Below, piece after piece: positions 15,686-25,374 of a DNA stretch of 32,974 nt. Under the pieces are notes generated by a model. That model made no database searches. It was not told the DNA's origin and was given only the letters and a program-made list of their open reading frames with translations. Every line of letters starts with the position of its first letter. Position 1 is the first letter of the stretch. Source of the stretch: CAZWSE01 sp964636575 (GTDB taxonomy: Bacteria; Pseudomonadota; Alphaproteobacteria; Rhodobacterales; Rhodobacteraceae); the NCBI GenBank assembly GCA_964636575.1, contig CAZWSE010000035.1, positions 1 to 32,974 of the forward strand. The letters run 5' to 3'. The position numbers were made by a program, and so were the translations under genes.

Positions 15686-18007
15686 TTATTCGGCAGTCAA
15701 AAGCGGGGGCTTTTTGCCTGAAAGTTTCAACGCTTCTGGTCCTTCGATTTGAATATCCAGATCGCCTTTCTTGACGCCGACCTTGACTACACCGCCTTTG
15801 GCGAGTTTGCCGAACAGCAATTCCTCGGCCAGTGGCTTTTTGATGTGTTCCTGGATCACACGCGCCAGAGGCCGTGCGCCCATTTTGTCATCGTAGCCTT
15901 TGTCGCCCAGCCATTCGGCGGCTTTCTCGGATAGCTCAATCGTTACGTTGCGGTCCATCAGTTGGGCCTCAAGCTGCAGCACGAACTTTTCGACAACGCG
16001 GCTGATGATCTTCTTGCCAAGTGGCGCAAAGGCGATGACGGCATCCAAGCGGTTGCGGAATTCAGGCGTGAATGTCCGTTCAATCGCGGCTGTATCTTCA
16101 CCTTCCCGACGATCACGCCCGAAGCCGATGGCTTCTTTGGCTTGTTCGGCAGCACCTGCGTTCGATGTCATGATCAAAACCACATTGCGGAAATCCACCG
16201 TCCGGCCATTGTGGTCGGTCAGTTTGCCGTGGTCCATCACCTGCAACAGAATGTTGTAGACGTCAGGATGCGCTTTTTCCATCTCATCGAGCAACAGAAC
16301 ACAGTGCGGATGTTGGTCCACGCCGTCGGTCAGCATGCCGCCTTGGTCGAAGCCCACATAACCGGGAGGTGCCCCGATCAGACGGGAAACGGCGTGCTTT
16401 TCCATGTACTCTGACATGTCAAAGCGCAGCAGTTCGACGCCCAAGGTATCAGCCAGTTGTTTGGCGACTTCGGTTTTACCTACGCCGGTTGGACCCGCGA
16501 AAAGGTAGTTGCCGATGGGCTTTTCAGGTTCGCGCAGGCCTGCACGGGCCAGTTTGATCGCGGATGACAGCGATTCAATCGCTTTGTCTTGCCCGAAGAC
16601 CACGCGTTTCAGCGAGGCCTCCAAGTCTTTCAGCACAACCGCATCGTCTTTCGACATGTTCTTCGGCGGAATCCGCGCGATCTTGGCGACCACGTTTTCG
16701 ATTTCCTTGGTGCCGATGGTCTTGCGACGTTTGGCGGCGACGACCAGATGCTGGGCTGCACCGGCTTCATCGATCACGTCGATCGCTGAATCTGGCAGTT
16801 TGCGGTCGTTGATATAGCGCGATGCCAGTTCCACGCTCGTTTTGATGGCGTCGGACGTATATTTGACCGAGTGGTGATCCTCGAAATACGGCTTCAACCC
16901 TTTAAGGATCTTCACCGCGTCTTCAACAGTTGGCTCTGCCACATCGATTTTTTGGAAACGACGCGACAAAGCGCGGTCTTTTTCAAAGTGCTGGCGGAAT
17001 TCCTTGTAGGTCGTGGACCCCATTGTCCGCAGTTTGCCGCCCGCAAGGGCAGGCTTCAGCAGGTTAGAGGCATCCATCGCGCCGCCAGATGTGGCACCTG
17101 CACCGATAACGGTGTGGATTTCATCGATAAAGAGCACCGCGTCATCGTGGTCTTCAAGCTCGGTCACGACGGCCTTCAAACGTTCCTCAAAATCACCGCG
17201 GTAGCGTGTGCCGGCAAGCAGTGCGCCCATGTCGAGCGAATAGATCGTCGCATTGGCCAAAATCTCAGGCGTCTCACCAGTGACGATCTTACGGGCCAGA
17301 CCTTCGGCGATGGCGGTTTTGCCAACGCCCGGATCACCGACCAGAAGCGGGTTGTTCTTGCGACGGCGGCAGAGCACTTGGATGCAGCGTTCAACCTCGG
17401 AATCGCGGCCGATCAGCGGGTCAACATCGCCTTCGCGGGCTTTTTCGTTCAAATCCACGCAGTATTTATCAAGCGCGCTTTCTTTGGCTTCGCCTTCGGT
17501 CACGCCGGGGGCTTCTTGTTCGGGCTCTTTTGAACCTGACACAGGGCGGGCTTCGCCGTAGGCAGGATCTTTGGCGACGCCGTGGGCGATGAAGTTCACC
17601 GCATCATAACGGGTCATCCCCTGTTCTTGCAGGAAGTAGGCCGCGTTGCTTTCGCGTTCTGCAAAGATCGCAACAAGCACATTGGCGCCTGTCACTTCGG
17701 TGCGGCCAGACGATTGCACATGGATCGCGGCGCGTTGGATGACGCGCTGGAAGGCGGCTGTTGGCACGGCCTCGGACCCGTCAATGTCGGTCACAAGGTT
17801 TTGCAGGTCTTCGTCAATGAATTCGACCAACGTGCTGCGCAGGTCATCGACATCGACGCTACAGGCTTTCATGACGCGCATGGCGTCAGGTTCGTCGATC
17901 AGAGACAAAAGCAAGTGTTCAAGTGTCGCAAATTCATGGCGACGGGCATTCGCCAAGGCGAGTGCGGAATGAATGGCTTGCTCGAGCGTATTTGAAAATG
18001 AAGGCAC
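15686..18007 (-). CDS. clpA: ATP-dependent Clp protease ATP-binding subunit ClpA
   Basis: An AAA+ unfoldase that feeds substrates to ClpP in the cytoplasm. The 773-residue product has the full layout: N-domain (1-145), D1 with Walker A GDPGVGKT (224-231) and Walker B LFIDEI (292-297), then D2 with Walker A GPTGVGKT (505-512) and Walker B VLLLDE (570-575). IGF at 627-629 fits the ClpP-docking loop, which is IGL in E. coli. The start is taken as the GTG at 18007 (VPSFSNTLEQAIHSAL), because GAGGAG lies 8 bases before it and the family N-terminus begins there; residues read further upstream are unlike ClpA. No clpS lies next to it, although the two are adjacent in many proteobacteria. A T-rich stretch (plus strand, about 18115-18140) precedes it. 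Confidence 0.96.
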   Translation of the reverse strand: MPSFSNTLEQAIHSALALANARRHEFATLEHLLLSLIDEPDAMRVMKACSVDVDDLRSTLVEFIDEDLQNLVTDIDGSEAVPTAAFQRVIQRAAIHVQSSGRTEVTGANVLVAIFAERESNAAYFLQEQGMTRYDAVNFIAHGVAKDPAYGEARPVSGSKEPEQEAPGVTEGEAKESALDKYCVDLNEKAREGDVDPLIGRDSEVERCIQVLCRRRKNNPLLVGDPGVGKTAIAEGLARKIVTGETPEILANATIYSLDMGALLAGTRYRGDFEERLKAVVTELEDHDDAVLFIDEIHTVIGAGATSGGAMDASNLLKPALAGGKLRTMGSTTYKEFRQHFEKDRALSRRFQKIDVAEPTVEDAVKILKGLKPYFEDHHSVKYTSDAIKTSVELASRYINDRKLPDSAIDVIDEAGAAQHLVVAAKRRKTIGTKEIENVVAKIARIPPKNMSKDDAVVLKDLEASLKRVVFGQDKAIESLSSAIKLARAGLREPEKPIGNYLFAGPTGVGKTEVAKQLADTLGVELLRFDMSEYMEKHAVSRLIGAPPGYVGFDQGGMLTDGVDQHPHCVLLLDEMEKAHPDVYNILLQVMDHGKLTDHNGRTVDFRNVVLIMTSNAGAAEQAKEAIGFGRDRREGEDTAAIERTFTPEFRNRLDAVIAFAPLGKKIISRVVEKFVLQLEAQLMDRNVTIELSEKAAEWLGDKGYDDKMGARPLARVIQEHIKKPLAEELLFGKLAKGGVVKVGVKKGDLDIQIEGPEALKLSGKKPPLLTAE

Positions 18008-18183
18008 GTTTTGTGCTCCTCTTATGTTCTGGGTTGGGACGGTCAGCCGATGAAGGTTTTTCGTCCGTAACCTTGGCCTTGATAAGTTAGAGTTTGATTG
18101 ATCTTGACCCAGCTTCAAGTTTTTTCTTTGTTTTTTTTGCCTCATTTCGAAAAAGTGACGAGAAAAGAGGCGGATTTAACGAT

Positions 18184-18951
18184 TTAGAAACGATCTTTGC
18201 GGGCGCGGACTTCTGTGAAAACGGCAACAGGATCAGCGCCTTGAAGGTCAACGGCCGCCTGAACACCCGGATCATTGGACCTTAAAAACGGGTTTGTTGC
18301 TTTTTCCAGCGACAATAATGACGGCACAGTCGCTTTGCCCATGCCCCGCAAACGCTCGATTTCTGTCATCCGCGCTTTGAGGTCTGCGTTGTCAGGATCG
18401 ACCGTGATTGCAAAGTTGGCGTTGCTGGTTGTGTATTCATGGCCCGAACAGATGAGCGTGTCGTCGGGCAATGCTGCCAGCTTTTCCATGCTGGCATACA
18501 TCTGCGCAGGCGTGCCCTCAAACAACCGCCCGCAGCCCAGTGCCATGAGGCTGTCCGCTGTAAAGGCCAGTTTACTGTCCGCGAAGTGAAACGCGATGTG
18601 TCCTATGGTGTGGCCTGACACATCCAGAACTTCTGCGGTTTCGCCACAGATTGTCACGCTTTCGCCTTCCGATACCGCCACATCCAAAGGCGGCAGGCGG
18701 TGTGCATCGGCTTTGGCGCCGATCACTTTGAGGTCTGCGCGACCGTCTAACCCATCTAACCCATCTATGTGGTCCCAATGATGGTGTGTGAGAATGACGG
18801 TCGTTAGTCGCCACCCCGATGCGGCGACGGCTGCATTGATCGGATCGGGTTCCGGCACATCGACCAGAGCGCATTCGCCTGTATCTGGATTGCCGATCAG
18901 ATAGGCATAGTTGTCTTGCAGGCAGGGGATGGTGATCAACTCAAGAGGCAT
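18184..18951 (-). CDS. gloB: Hydroxyacylglutathione hydrolase (glyoxalase II)
   Basis: A metallo-beta-lactamase-fold enzyme that hydrolyses S-lactoylglutathione to lactate and glutathione in methylglyoxal detoxification. The 255-residue protein has the binuclear metal motif THHHWDH (55-61), His114 (SGHTIGH), Asp133 (FTADSL) and His171 (CSGHEY), plus the C-terminal glutathione-binding region. The start MPLELITIPCLQDNYAYL is chosen from homology; an in-frame upstream ATG adds 18 unrelated residues. Directly after the metal motif the protein reads GLDGLDG, encoded by a perfect 9-bp tandem duplication. It lies upstream of clpA on the same strand, 176 bases apart, and is divergent from the methyltransferase gene with only 61 bases between starts. 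Confidence 0.94.
   Translation of the reverse strand: MPLELITIPCLQDNYAYLIGNPDTGECALVDVPEPDPINAAVAASGWRLTTVILTHHHWDHIDGLDGLDGRADLKVIGAKADAHRLPPLDVAVSEGESVTICGETAEVLDVSGHTIGHIAFHFADSKLAFTADSLMALGCGRLFEGTPAQMYASMEKLAALPDDTLICSGHEYTTSNANFAITVDPDNADLKARMTEIERLRGMGKATVPSLLSLEKATNPFLRSNDPGVQAAVDLQGADPVAVFTEVRARKDRF
18747..18767 (-). repeat. 9-bp tandem duplication inside gloB
   Basis: The plus-strand unit CTAACCCAT occurs twice in a row (18747-18755, 18756-18764) and is followed by a further CTA. In gloB it encodes repeated Gly-Leu-Asp, with the Leu written both times as TTA, an uncommon codon in this GC-rich window. It looks like replication slippage and keeps the frame. Confidence 0.7.
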
Positions 18952-19012
18952 GGCTTGCTTTCCAATCGGGGCTGTGGTGACCTCAGCTTGCTGGAACACA
19001 GGCAAAGATACA

Positions 19013-19780
19013 ATGCATCTCGACGTTCAAGACCTGCGCAACTTTTACTACCGGTCTGCCCTTGGGCGGGCGGCGCAAAAGGCGGTGCGCGATAAGGTGC
19101 TGGAGGTTTGGCCGGAAGCCAAGGGGTTGACGGTTGCGGGGTTCGGGTTTGCGGCCCCCTTGCTGCGTCCCTACCTTGAGGATGCCAGACGGGTCTTGGC
19201 GCTGATGCCAGGGCCGCAGGGTGTGATGGCCTGGCCTGCGGGTGAGCCGAACGTGGCGGTGCTGACTGAGGAAACATTGTGGCCGGTTGAGACGGGCCAT
19301 GTGGACAGGCTGGTGGTGATGCACGGGCTTGAGACGTCCGAGCGCGCATCGAAACTGCTAGAGGAATGTTGGCGGGTTTTGGGGCCGGGGGGTAAGGCGC
19401 TGTTTATTGTGCCCAACCGTGGCGGGTTGTGGTCGCGCAGTGATAAAACGCCCTTTGGCTATGGCAGGCCCTATACGCTCAGCCAGCTGGAAGCCCAGTT
19501 GAAGCAACACCAGTTCCTGCCCGAACATCATCGCAGTGCTTTGTATCAACCCCCGTCAGAGCGGCGGTTCTGGCTGAAGGCCGGGGCCTTTTGTGAACGG
19601 ATGGGGGCGAAGATGCCAATTCAGGTCGCAGGCGGGGTTTGGATGGTTGAGGCCAGCAAGCGCGTGCATGCGCAAACGGGGACGACCGCGAAGGTGAAAC
19701 GCCCCGTACGCGTACCAAATGCAGTCGCGGAGCCTGCGGTCGGACGGATGTCACGGAATCTCGACGGGTCCAATTCTTAA
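19013..19780 (+). CDS. Class I SAM-dependent methyltransferase
   Basis: A 255-residue protein of the Methyltransf_11 type that usually lies divergent to gloB in Rhodobacterales. The SAM-binding motif I is degenerate (LTVAGFGFAAPLLRPYL instead of the usual LDxGxGxG). VDRLVVMHGLE, EECWRVLGPGGKALFIVPNR and the later FGYGRPYTLSQLE correspond to the downstream motifs of the fold. The substrate is unknown. The ATG at 19013 (MHLDVQDLRNFYY) is preferred; frames open upstream overlap gloB and give unrelated sequence. The last 35 residues are basic and Thr/Val-rich, and are probably a flexible tail. A modest hairpin with a T tract lies downstream at 19850-19869. Confidence 0.8.
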   Translation: MHLDVQDLRNFYYRSALGRAAQKAVRDKVLEVWPEAKGLTVAGFGFAAPLLRPYLEDARRVLALMPGPQGVMAWPAGEPNVAVLTEETLWPVETGHVDRLVVMHGLETSERASKLLEECWRVLGPGGKALFIVPNRGGLWSRSDKTPFGYGRPYTLSQLEAQLKQHQFLPEHHRSALYQPPSERRFWLKAGAFCERMGAKMPIQVAGGVWMVEASKRVHAQTGTTAKVKRPVRVPNAVAEPAVGRMSRNLDGSNS

Positions 19781-20040
19781 CGGAATCGCCCGAAACCGGC
19801 GCTAAACCTGCCGATTTCAGAAACATTTTTTTGAAGCAATACGTCGCAGGGGGCGCAAAGCCCTATTTTTATGGGGGATGGGGGGTGAACTCTTTGTGCG
19901 CAAGTATGTTGCGGGGTGAGGAATGCTCTGCTACATCCCCCCTGATTTTGACGCTTTGGTAACTTCCTGAGCGCGCTAACCGGTCCGGATCGCGCGAGTT
20001 GTTCGTGTAGTGTCTGTGACAAACTGTCGAAAGGGTGGAC
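19781..20040. other. Intergenic leader region of the atp operon
   Basis: This 260-bp gap is the longest in the window. It contains a T7 tract (about 19826-19832), the hairpin at 19850-19869, G-runs (19873-19877, 19880-19885, 19913-19916) and an 8-base inverted repeat GGGGGATG (19873-19880) with CATCCCCC (19934-19941). TTGACG (19948-19953) could be a -35 box, but I see no convincing -10 at the right distance. No reading frame in it looks like a gene. It must hold the promoter of atpHAGDC, since the methyltransferase upstream is functionally unrelated. Confidence 0.5.
19850..19869 (+). terminator. Possible terminator after the methyltransferase gene
   Basis: GGGC (19851-19854) pairs with GCCC (19860-19863) around a GCAAA loop, extended by one G-T pair, and is followed closely by ATTTTTAT. 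The stem is short, so its efficiency is doubtful. Confidence 0.45.
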
Positions 20041-20601
20041 GTGTCCGAACCAGCTTCGATTTCTACAGGCATCGCAGCACGCTATGCCACAGCCATGTTT
20101 GAATTGGCGAAAGAGTCCAAGAAAATGCCCGCGTTGGAAAAAGACATCGCGGAGCTGAGCGCCACAATGGACAGCAGCGATGATTTCAACGCTTTGATCC
20201 ATTCGCCGCTTTATTCACGCGAAGAGCAAGCCAGCGCCGTGACGGCCATTGCCAAAAAGATGAAGCTGTCTCCGGTTGTCGGCAACACGCTGACCTTGAT
20301 GGCCCAAAAGCGCCGTTTGTTTGTGCTGCCGCAATTGGTTGCCACGCTGCGCGACTTGATCGCAGAGGACAAAGGCGAAGTGACCGCTGATGTGATCAGC
20401 GCCAAGGCCCTGACAAAAGCACAATCCGACAAACTGGCCGCCAAGCTAAAGGCCAAGTTCGGCAAGACAGTTACTATCCACGCATCCGTCGATGAAACAC
20501 TCATCGGCGGTTTAATCGTCAAAGTGGGCTCGAAGATGATCGACACGTCGATCCGCTCCAAGCTCGATTCCCTTCAGAACGTAATGAAAGAGGTCGGATA
20601 A
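20041..20601 (+). CDS. atpH: ATP synthase F1 subunit delta
   Basis: Part of the peripheral stalk that holds the alpha3beta3 head to the b subunits. The 186-residue product has the usual length and features: SISTGIAARYATAMFELAKE at the N-terminus and the C-terminal signature IGGLIVKVGSKMIDTSIRSKLDSL. I choose the GTG at 20041 (VSEPASIS) over a GTG two codons upstream, because AAGGG (20031-20035) would overlap the earlier start but is well placed for the later one. It is the first gene of atpHAGDC; the F0 genes are not here, which is normal for alphaproteobacteria. Its stop TAA is immediately followed by the atpA ATG. Confidence 0.95.
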   Translation: MSEPASISTGIAARYATAMFELAKESKKMPALEKDIAELSATMDSSDDFNALIHSPLYSREEQASAVTAIAKKMKLSPVVGNTLTLMAQKRRLFVLPQLVATLRDLIAEDKGEVTADVISAKALTKAQSDKLAAKLKAKFGKTVTIHASVDETLIGGLIVKVGSKMIDTSIRSKLDSLQNVMKEVG

Positions 20602-22140
<1,539 letters not shown>

Positions 22141-22157
22141 TTTGAGGACCCTCCAAG

Positions 22158-23033
22158 ATGCCTAATCTTAAGGACCTAAAAAACAGGATCGCGTCGGTCA
22201 AATCGACCCGCAAGATCACCAAGGCCATGCAAATGGTTGCGGCCGCAAAACTGCGCCGCGCCCAAGAGGCAGCCGAGGAATCGCGTCCCTACACAGAACG
22301 GTTTAACGCTGTTCTGGGTGGGCTTGCAGCCTCCGTCGGTGGCAGCGACAGTGCGCCAAAACTGCTTGCAGGCAACGGCAACGATCAGGTGCACCTTCTG
22401 GTGGTCATGACCGCTGAACGTGGTCTGTGCGGTGGCTTTAACGGCAACATCGCTAAGCTGGCAAAACAGCAGGCAATGGATCTGGAAGCGCAAGGAAAAA
22501 CCGTTAAAGTTCTGACGGTTGGCAAGAAAGGTCGCGACGCAATCAAACGCGATCTGGAAGACAAGTTCGTCGGCCATGTTGATCTGAGCGCTGTCAAACG
22601 GATGTCCTACGCCGATGCCCAAGGCATCGCCAAAGACGTTCTGGCCCGCTTTGATGGTGGTGAATTTGACGTCGCCACGATCTTTTATGCGCAGTTTGTA
22701 AACGTGGTCACGCAGATCCCGACAGCACAGCAGATTATTCCTGCCGCCTTCGACGCACCGGAAGAGGGTGCAGCGACAACGCTTTACGATTACGAGCCGT
22801 CAGAAGAAGCCATTTTGGCCGATCTGCTGCCCCGTGGTGTTGCGACGCAAATCTTTGCGGCATTGCTCGAAAACGGAGCATCGGAGCAGGGCGCGCGCAT
22901 GTCTGCAATGGACAACGCGACCCGCAACGCAGGCGAGATGATCGACAAGCTGACCATCCAATACAACCGCTCGCGTCAGGCCGTTATCACCAATGAGCTG
23001 ATCGAAATTATTTCGGGCGCTGAAGCGCTCTAG
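22158..23033 (+). CDS. atpG: ATP synthase F1 subunit gamma
   Basis: The central rotating shaft of F1. The 291-residue length is normal for this order. The N-terminal helix MPNLKDLKNRIASVKSTRKI and the C-terminal ASEQGARMSAMDNATRNAGEMI segment, followed by NRSRQAVITNELIEIISGAEAL, are the two conserved coiled-coil strands that sit inside the alpha3beta3 ring. The central domain contains the ERGLCGGFN motif. GAGGA lies 9 bases upstream of the ATG, and the gap after atpA is 17 bases. Confidence 0.97.
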   Translation: MPNLKDLKNRIASVKSTRKITKAMQMVAAAKLRRAQEAAEESRPYTERFNAVLGGLAASVGGSDSAPKLLAGNGNDQVHLLVVMTAERGLCGGFNGNIAKLAKQQAMDLEAQGKTVKVLTVGKKGRDAIKRDLEDKFVGHVDLSAVKRMSYADAQGIAKDVLARFDGGEFDVATIFYAQFVNVVTQIPTAQQIIPAAFDAPEEGAATTLYDYEPSEEAILADLLPRGVATQIFAALLENGASEQGARMSAMDNATRNAGEMIDKLTIQYNRSRQAVITNELIEIISGAEAL

Positions 23034-23050
23034 GAACCGGAGAAATCACA

Positions 23051-24421
23051 ATGGCAAAAGCAGCTACAAAAGCCAAAGCGACTGGCAATATTACACAGAT
23101 CATCGGCGCGGTTGTGGACGTTCAGTTCACAGGCGACCTGCCGAAGATTTTGAACGCTTTGACCACCGACAACAACGGCAACAAGCTGGTGCTCGAAGTG
23201 GCGCAGCACTTGGGCGAAAACACGGTTCGTGCCATCGCGATGGACGCCACCGAAGGTTTGGTCCGCGGTCAAGCGGTCACTGACACCAACGGCCCGATCA
23301 TGGTTCCGGTTGGGGATATGACCTTGGGTCGCATCATGAACGTTGTTGGTGACCCGATTGACGAAAAAGGCCCGATTGGCGCGAAAGACAGCCGGTCTAT
23401 CCATGGCGATGCGCCTGACTTTGCATCCCAGTCCACTGCCTCTGAAGTTCTGGTAACCGGCATTAAGGTAATTGACCTTCTGGCCCCCTACGCCAAGGGT
23501 GGTAAAATTGGTCTCTTCGGCGGTGCGGGTGTTGGTAAAACGGTTCTTATTCAGGAGCTTATCAACAACATTGCGAAGGTACACTCCGGCTACTCCGTGT
23601 TTGCGGGTGTGGGTGAGCGGACCCGTGAAGGGAACGATCTGTACTACGAATTCATCGAATCTGGCGTTATCAACGCGGAAGACCTGACCAAATCCAAAGT
23701 GGCCTTGGTCTACGGCCAGATGAACGAGCCTCCCGGTGCGCGTATGCGTGTTGCTCTGTCTGGTCTGACAATGGCCGAACAGTTTCGCGACCAGTCTGGT
23801 ACAGACGTTTTGTTCTTTGTCGACAACCAGCCAACACTGGCCACCGACATGGGCGCGATGCAGGAACGCATTACATCAACCAAGAACGGGTCTATTACAT
23901 CCGTTCAAGCGATTTACGTCCCTGCGGATGACTTGACTGACCCGGCACCAGCCACATCCTTTGCCCACTTGGACGCGACAACGGTTCTGGACCGTGCGAT
24001 TTCTGAAAAAGGCATCTACCCTGCGGTTGATCCACTCGGGTCCACATCCCGCTTGCTTGACCCTGCGGTCATCGGGGAAGAGCACTACGCGGTTGCGGCT
24101 GACGTTCAGCAGACATTGCAGCGTTACAAATCCTTGCAAGACATCATCGCGATCCTTGGCATGGACGAACTCAGCGAAGACGACAAACTGACAGTATCGC
24201 GTGCGCGTAAGATCGAGCGTTTCTTGTCGCAGCCGTTTGACGTGGCCGAAGTCTTCACCGGCGCGCCTGGTATTCAGGTGCCGTTGGAAGAGACCATCGC
24301 ATCCTTCAAAGCCGTTGTGGCAGGTGAATATGATCACCTTCCAGAAGGGGCCTTCTACATGGTCGGCGGCATCGAAGATGTGAAAGCAAAAGCCGCGAAA
24401 ATGGCAGACGCCGCAGCCTAA
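23051..24421 (+). CDS. atpD: ATP synthase F1 subunit beta with an internal in-frame deletion
   Basis: The catalytic subunit of F1. Walker A GGAGVGKT (157-164), the GER motif with the catalytic Glu (188-190), the Walker B end FFVDN (255-259) and the DELSEDD lever motif are present. However, VDN (ending at Asn259, base 23827) runs directly into QPTLATDMGAMQERI (from base 23828). In ordinary beta subunits about 24 nearly invariant residues lie between, from IFRF through the SALLGR block to AVGY. The product is 456 residues; restoring the segment gives 480, near the usual length. The lost part includes the arginine matching E. coli beta-Arg246, implicated in phosphate binding. The frame is kept and no other decay is seen. 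GGAG precedes the ATG. It may be a recent deletion, an assembly artefact or a non-functional copy. Identity is certain; function is doubtful. Confidence 0.95.
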   Translation: MAKAATKAKATGNITQIIGAVVDVQFTGDLPKILNALTTDNNGNKLVLEVAQHLGENTVRAIAMDATEGLVRGQAVTDTNGPIMVPVGDMTLGRIMNVVGDPIDEKGPIGAKDSRSIHGDAPDFASQSTASEVLVTGIKVIDLLAPYAKGGKIGLFGGAGVGKTVLIQELINNIAKVHSGYSVFAGVGERTREGNDLYYEFIESGVINAEDLTKSKVALVYGQMNEPPGARMRVALSGLTMAEQFRDQSGTDVLFFVDNQPTLATDMGAMQERITSTKNGSITSVQAIYVPADDLTDPAPATSFAHLDATTVLDRAISEKGIYPAVDPLGSTSRLLDPAVIGEEHYAVAADVQQTLQRYKSLQDIIAILGMDELSEDDKLTVSRARKIERFLSQPFDVAEVFTGAPGIQVPLEETIASFKAVVAGEYDHLPEGAFYMVGGIEDVKAKAAKMADAAA

Positions 24422-24434
24422 GGGAGCCTGACAA

Positions 24435-24845
24435 ATGGCAGATACGATGCAATTCGATCTGGTGTCCCCTGAACGGCGTCTCGCGTCGATGCAAGTGACG
24501 TCGGTTCAACTGCCCGGTGCAGACGGGGATATGACAGCGATGGCAAACCACGCCCCGCTGATCACAACCCTGCGCCCCGGTGTGATGACCGTCGAAGGCC
24601 CTGAAGGCAAAGCGGAATATGCGGTGACAGGTGGTTTCGCTGAAATCAACGCAGAGGGCATGTCCGTACTGGCCGAAAAAGCGATGCTTTTGGCGGACGT
24701 GACCGCCGAGGACATGGACGCACTGATGACCGATGCCAATGAAGCCGCAAGTGCAGCTTCTGGAGACGGCCTTGACGTTGCCAACAAGCTGGTGGCCGAT
24801 CTGACCGCTTTGCGTGCCGCTGCGGGTCTTGAACGCCGCGCATGA
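24435..24845 (+). CDS. atpC: ATP synthase F1 subunit epsilon
   Basis: The epsilon subunit binds gamma and the c-ring and can inhibit ATP hydrolysis. The 136-residue protein has the N-terminal beta-sandwich signature (QFDLVSPERRL, LPGADGDMTAMANHAPLITTLRPG, YAVTGGFAEI). The C-terminal part is Ala/Asp-rich and less conserved. It starts 13 bases after the atpD stop. A terminator at 24874-24898 closes the operon. Confidence 0.95.
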   Translation: MADTMQFDLVSPERRLASMQVTSVQLPGADGDMTAMANHAPLITTLRPGVMTVEGPEGKAEYAVTGGFAEINAEGMSVLAEKAMLLADVTAEDMDALMTDANEAASAASGDGLDVANKLVADLTALRAAAGLERRA

Positions 24846-24873
24846 TTGGCTTTGGCCGAACACGATTTGAAAT

Positions 24874-24898
24874 GGCCCTGCTGCATGCGGGGCCTTTT
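24874..24898 (+). terminator. Rho-independent terminator of the atp operon
   Basis: GGCCCTGC (24874-24881) pairs with GCGGGGCC (24887-24894), including one T-G pair, around a TGCAT loop, followed by TTTT. It lies 28 bases after the atpC stop and separates the operon from the lectin gene. Confidence 0.8.
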
Positions 24899-24952
24899 CC
24901 ATTTTTCGGCCTACGTTTTGCCGAATTCGAAGTGTAGGGAAACGGGACGACT

Positions 24953-25318
24953 ATGACCCAAGGCCCTATGAAACGCATTCCGACCCATTCCATTGGCATC
25001 TCTCAAGGAGATGAAACCCTGTTCTCGGATTTCGAGAACGGAGGGCCAATGTGGACAGGCAAAGGCAAGCGTGAATCCAGAAAACACATCAATTTTTCAA
25101 CACCTTACAGAACACCACCTGCCGTGCAGGCCTCTATGTCGCTGTGGGATATTGACGGCTCTAAAGTCATGCGGGCTGACGTGGCAGCTGAGAATGTACA
25201 CGAGACGGGGTTTGATCTGGTGTTCAGAACATGGGGTGACACACAGGTTGCACGGGTGCGGGTGGCATGGATGGCCATCGGTGAATTGCCTGACGACGAC
25301 CAGTGGGAACTCTACTAA
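24953..25318 (+). CDS. H-type lectin domain protein
   Basis: A 121-residue protein resembling the H-type lectin family, the small beta-sandwich known from snail agglutinin and discoidin C-terminal domains. The recognisable part is about residues 44-112 (KHINFSTPYRTPPAVQASMSLWDIDGS, later FDLVFRTWGDTQVARVRVAWMAIG). No signal peptide or membrane span is visible, so it would be cytoplasmic unless exported by another route. The related family is known for sugar binding, but no ligand can be named. GGGA lies 6 bases before the ATG; MKRIP at 24968 is an alternative start. It follows the atp terminator and converges on prs. A single-domain form behind the ATP synthase genes seems familiar in Rhodobacterales, though I cannot verify this. 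Confidence 0.7.
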   Translation: MTQGPMKRIPTHSIGISQGDETLFSDFENGGPMWTGKGKRESRKHINFSTPYRTPPAVQASMSLWDIDGSKVMRADVAAENVHETGFDLVFRTWGDTQVARVRVAWMAIGELPDDDQWELY

Positions 25319-25374
25319 GCACAGCTATACCCCACGGCGCCCTGTTTTCTTCTTGGGAAAAATACCTCGGGGTG

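Noticed and set aside
18008..18183. Heat-shock (RpoH) promoter for clpA
   Set aside because: The minus strand contains CTTGAA, like an RpoH -35 box, but no matching -10 element lies at a suitable distance, so I do not call it.
23051..24421. atpD as a frameshifted pseudogene
   Set aside because: The frame stays open through to the normal C-terminus and all sequence on both sides of the junction is conserved. The anomaly is an in-frame loss, so I keep it as a CDS with doubtful function.
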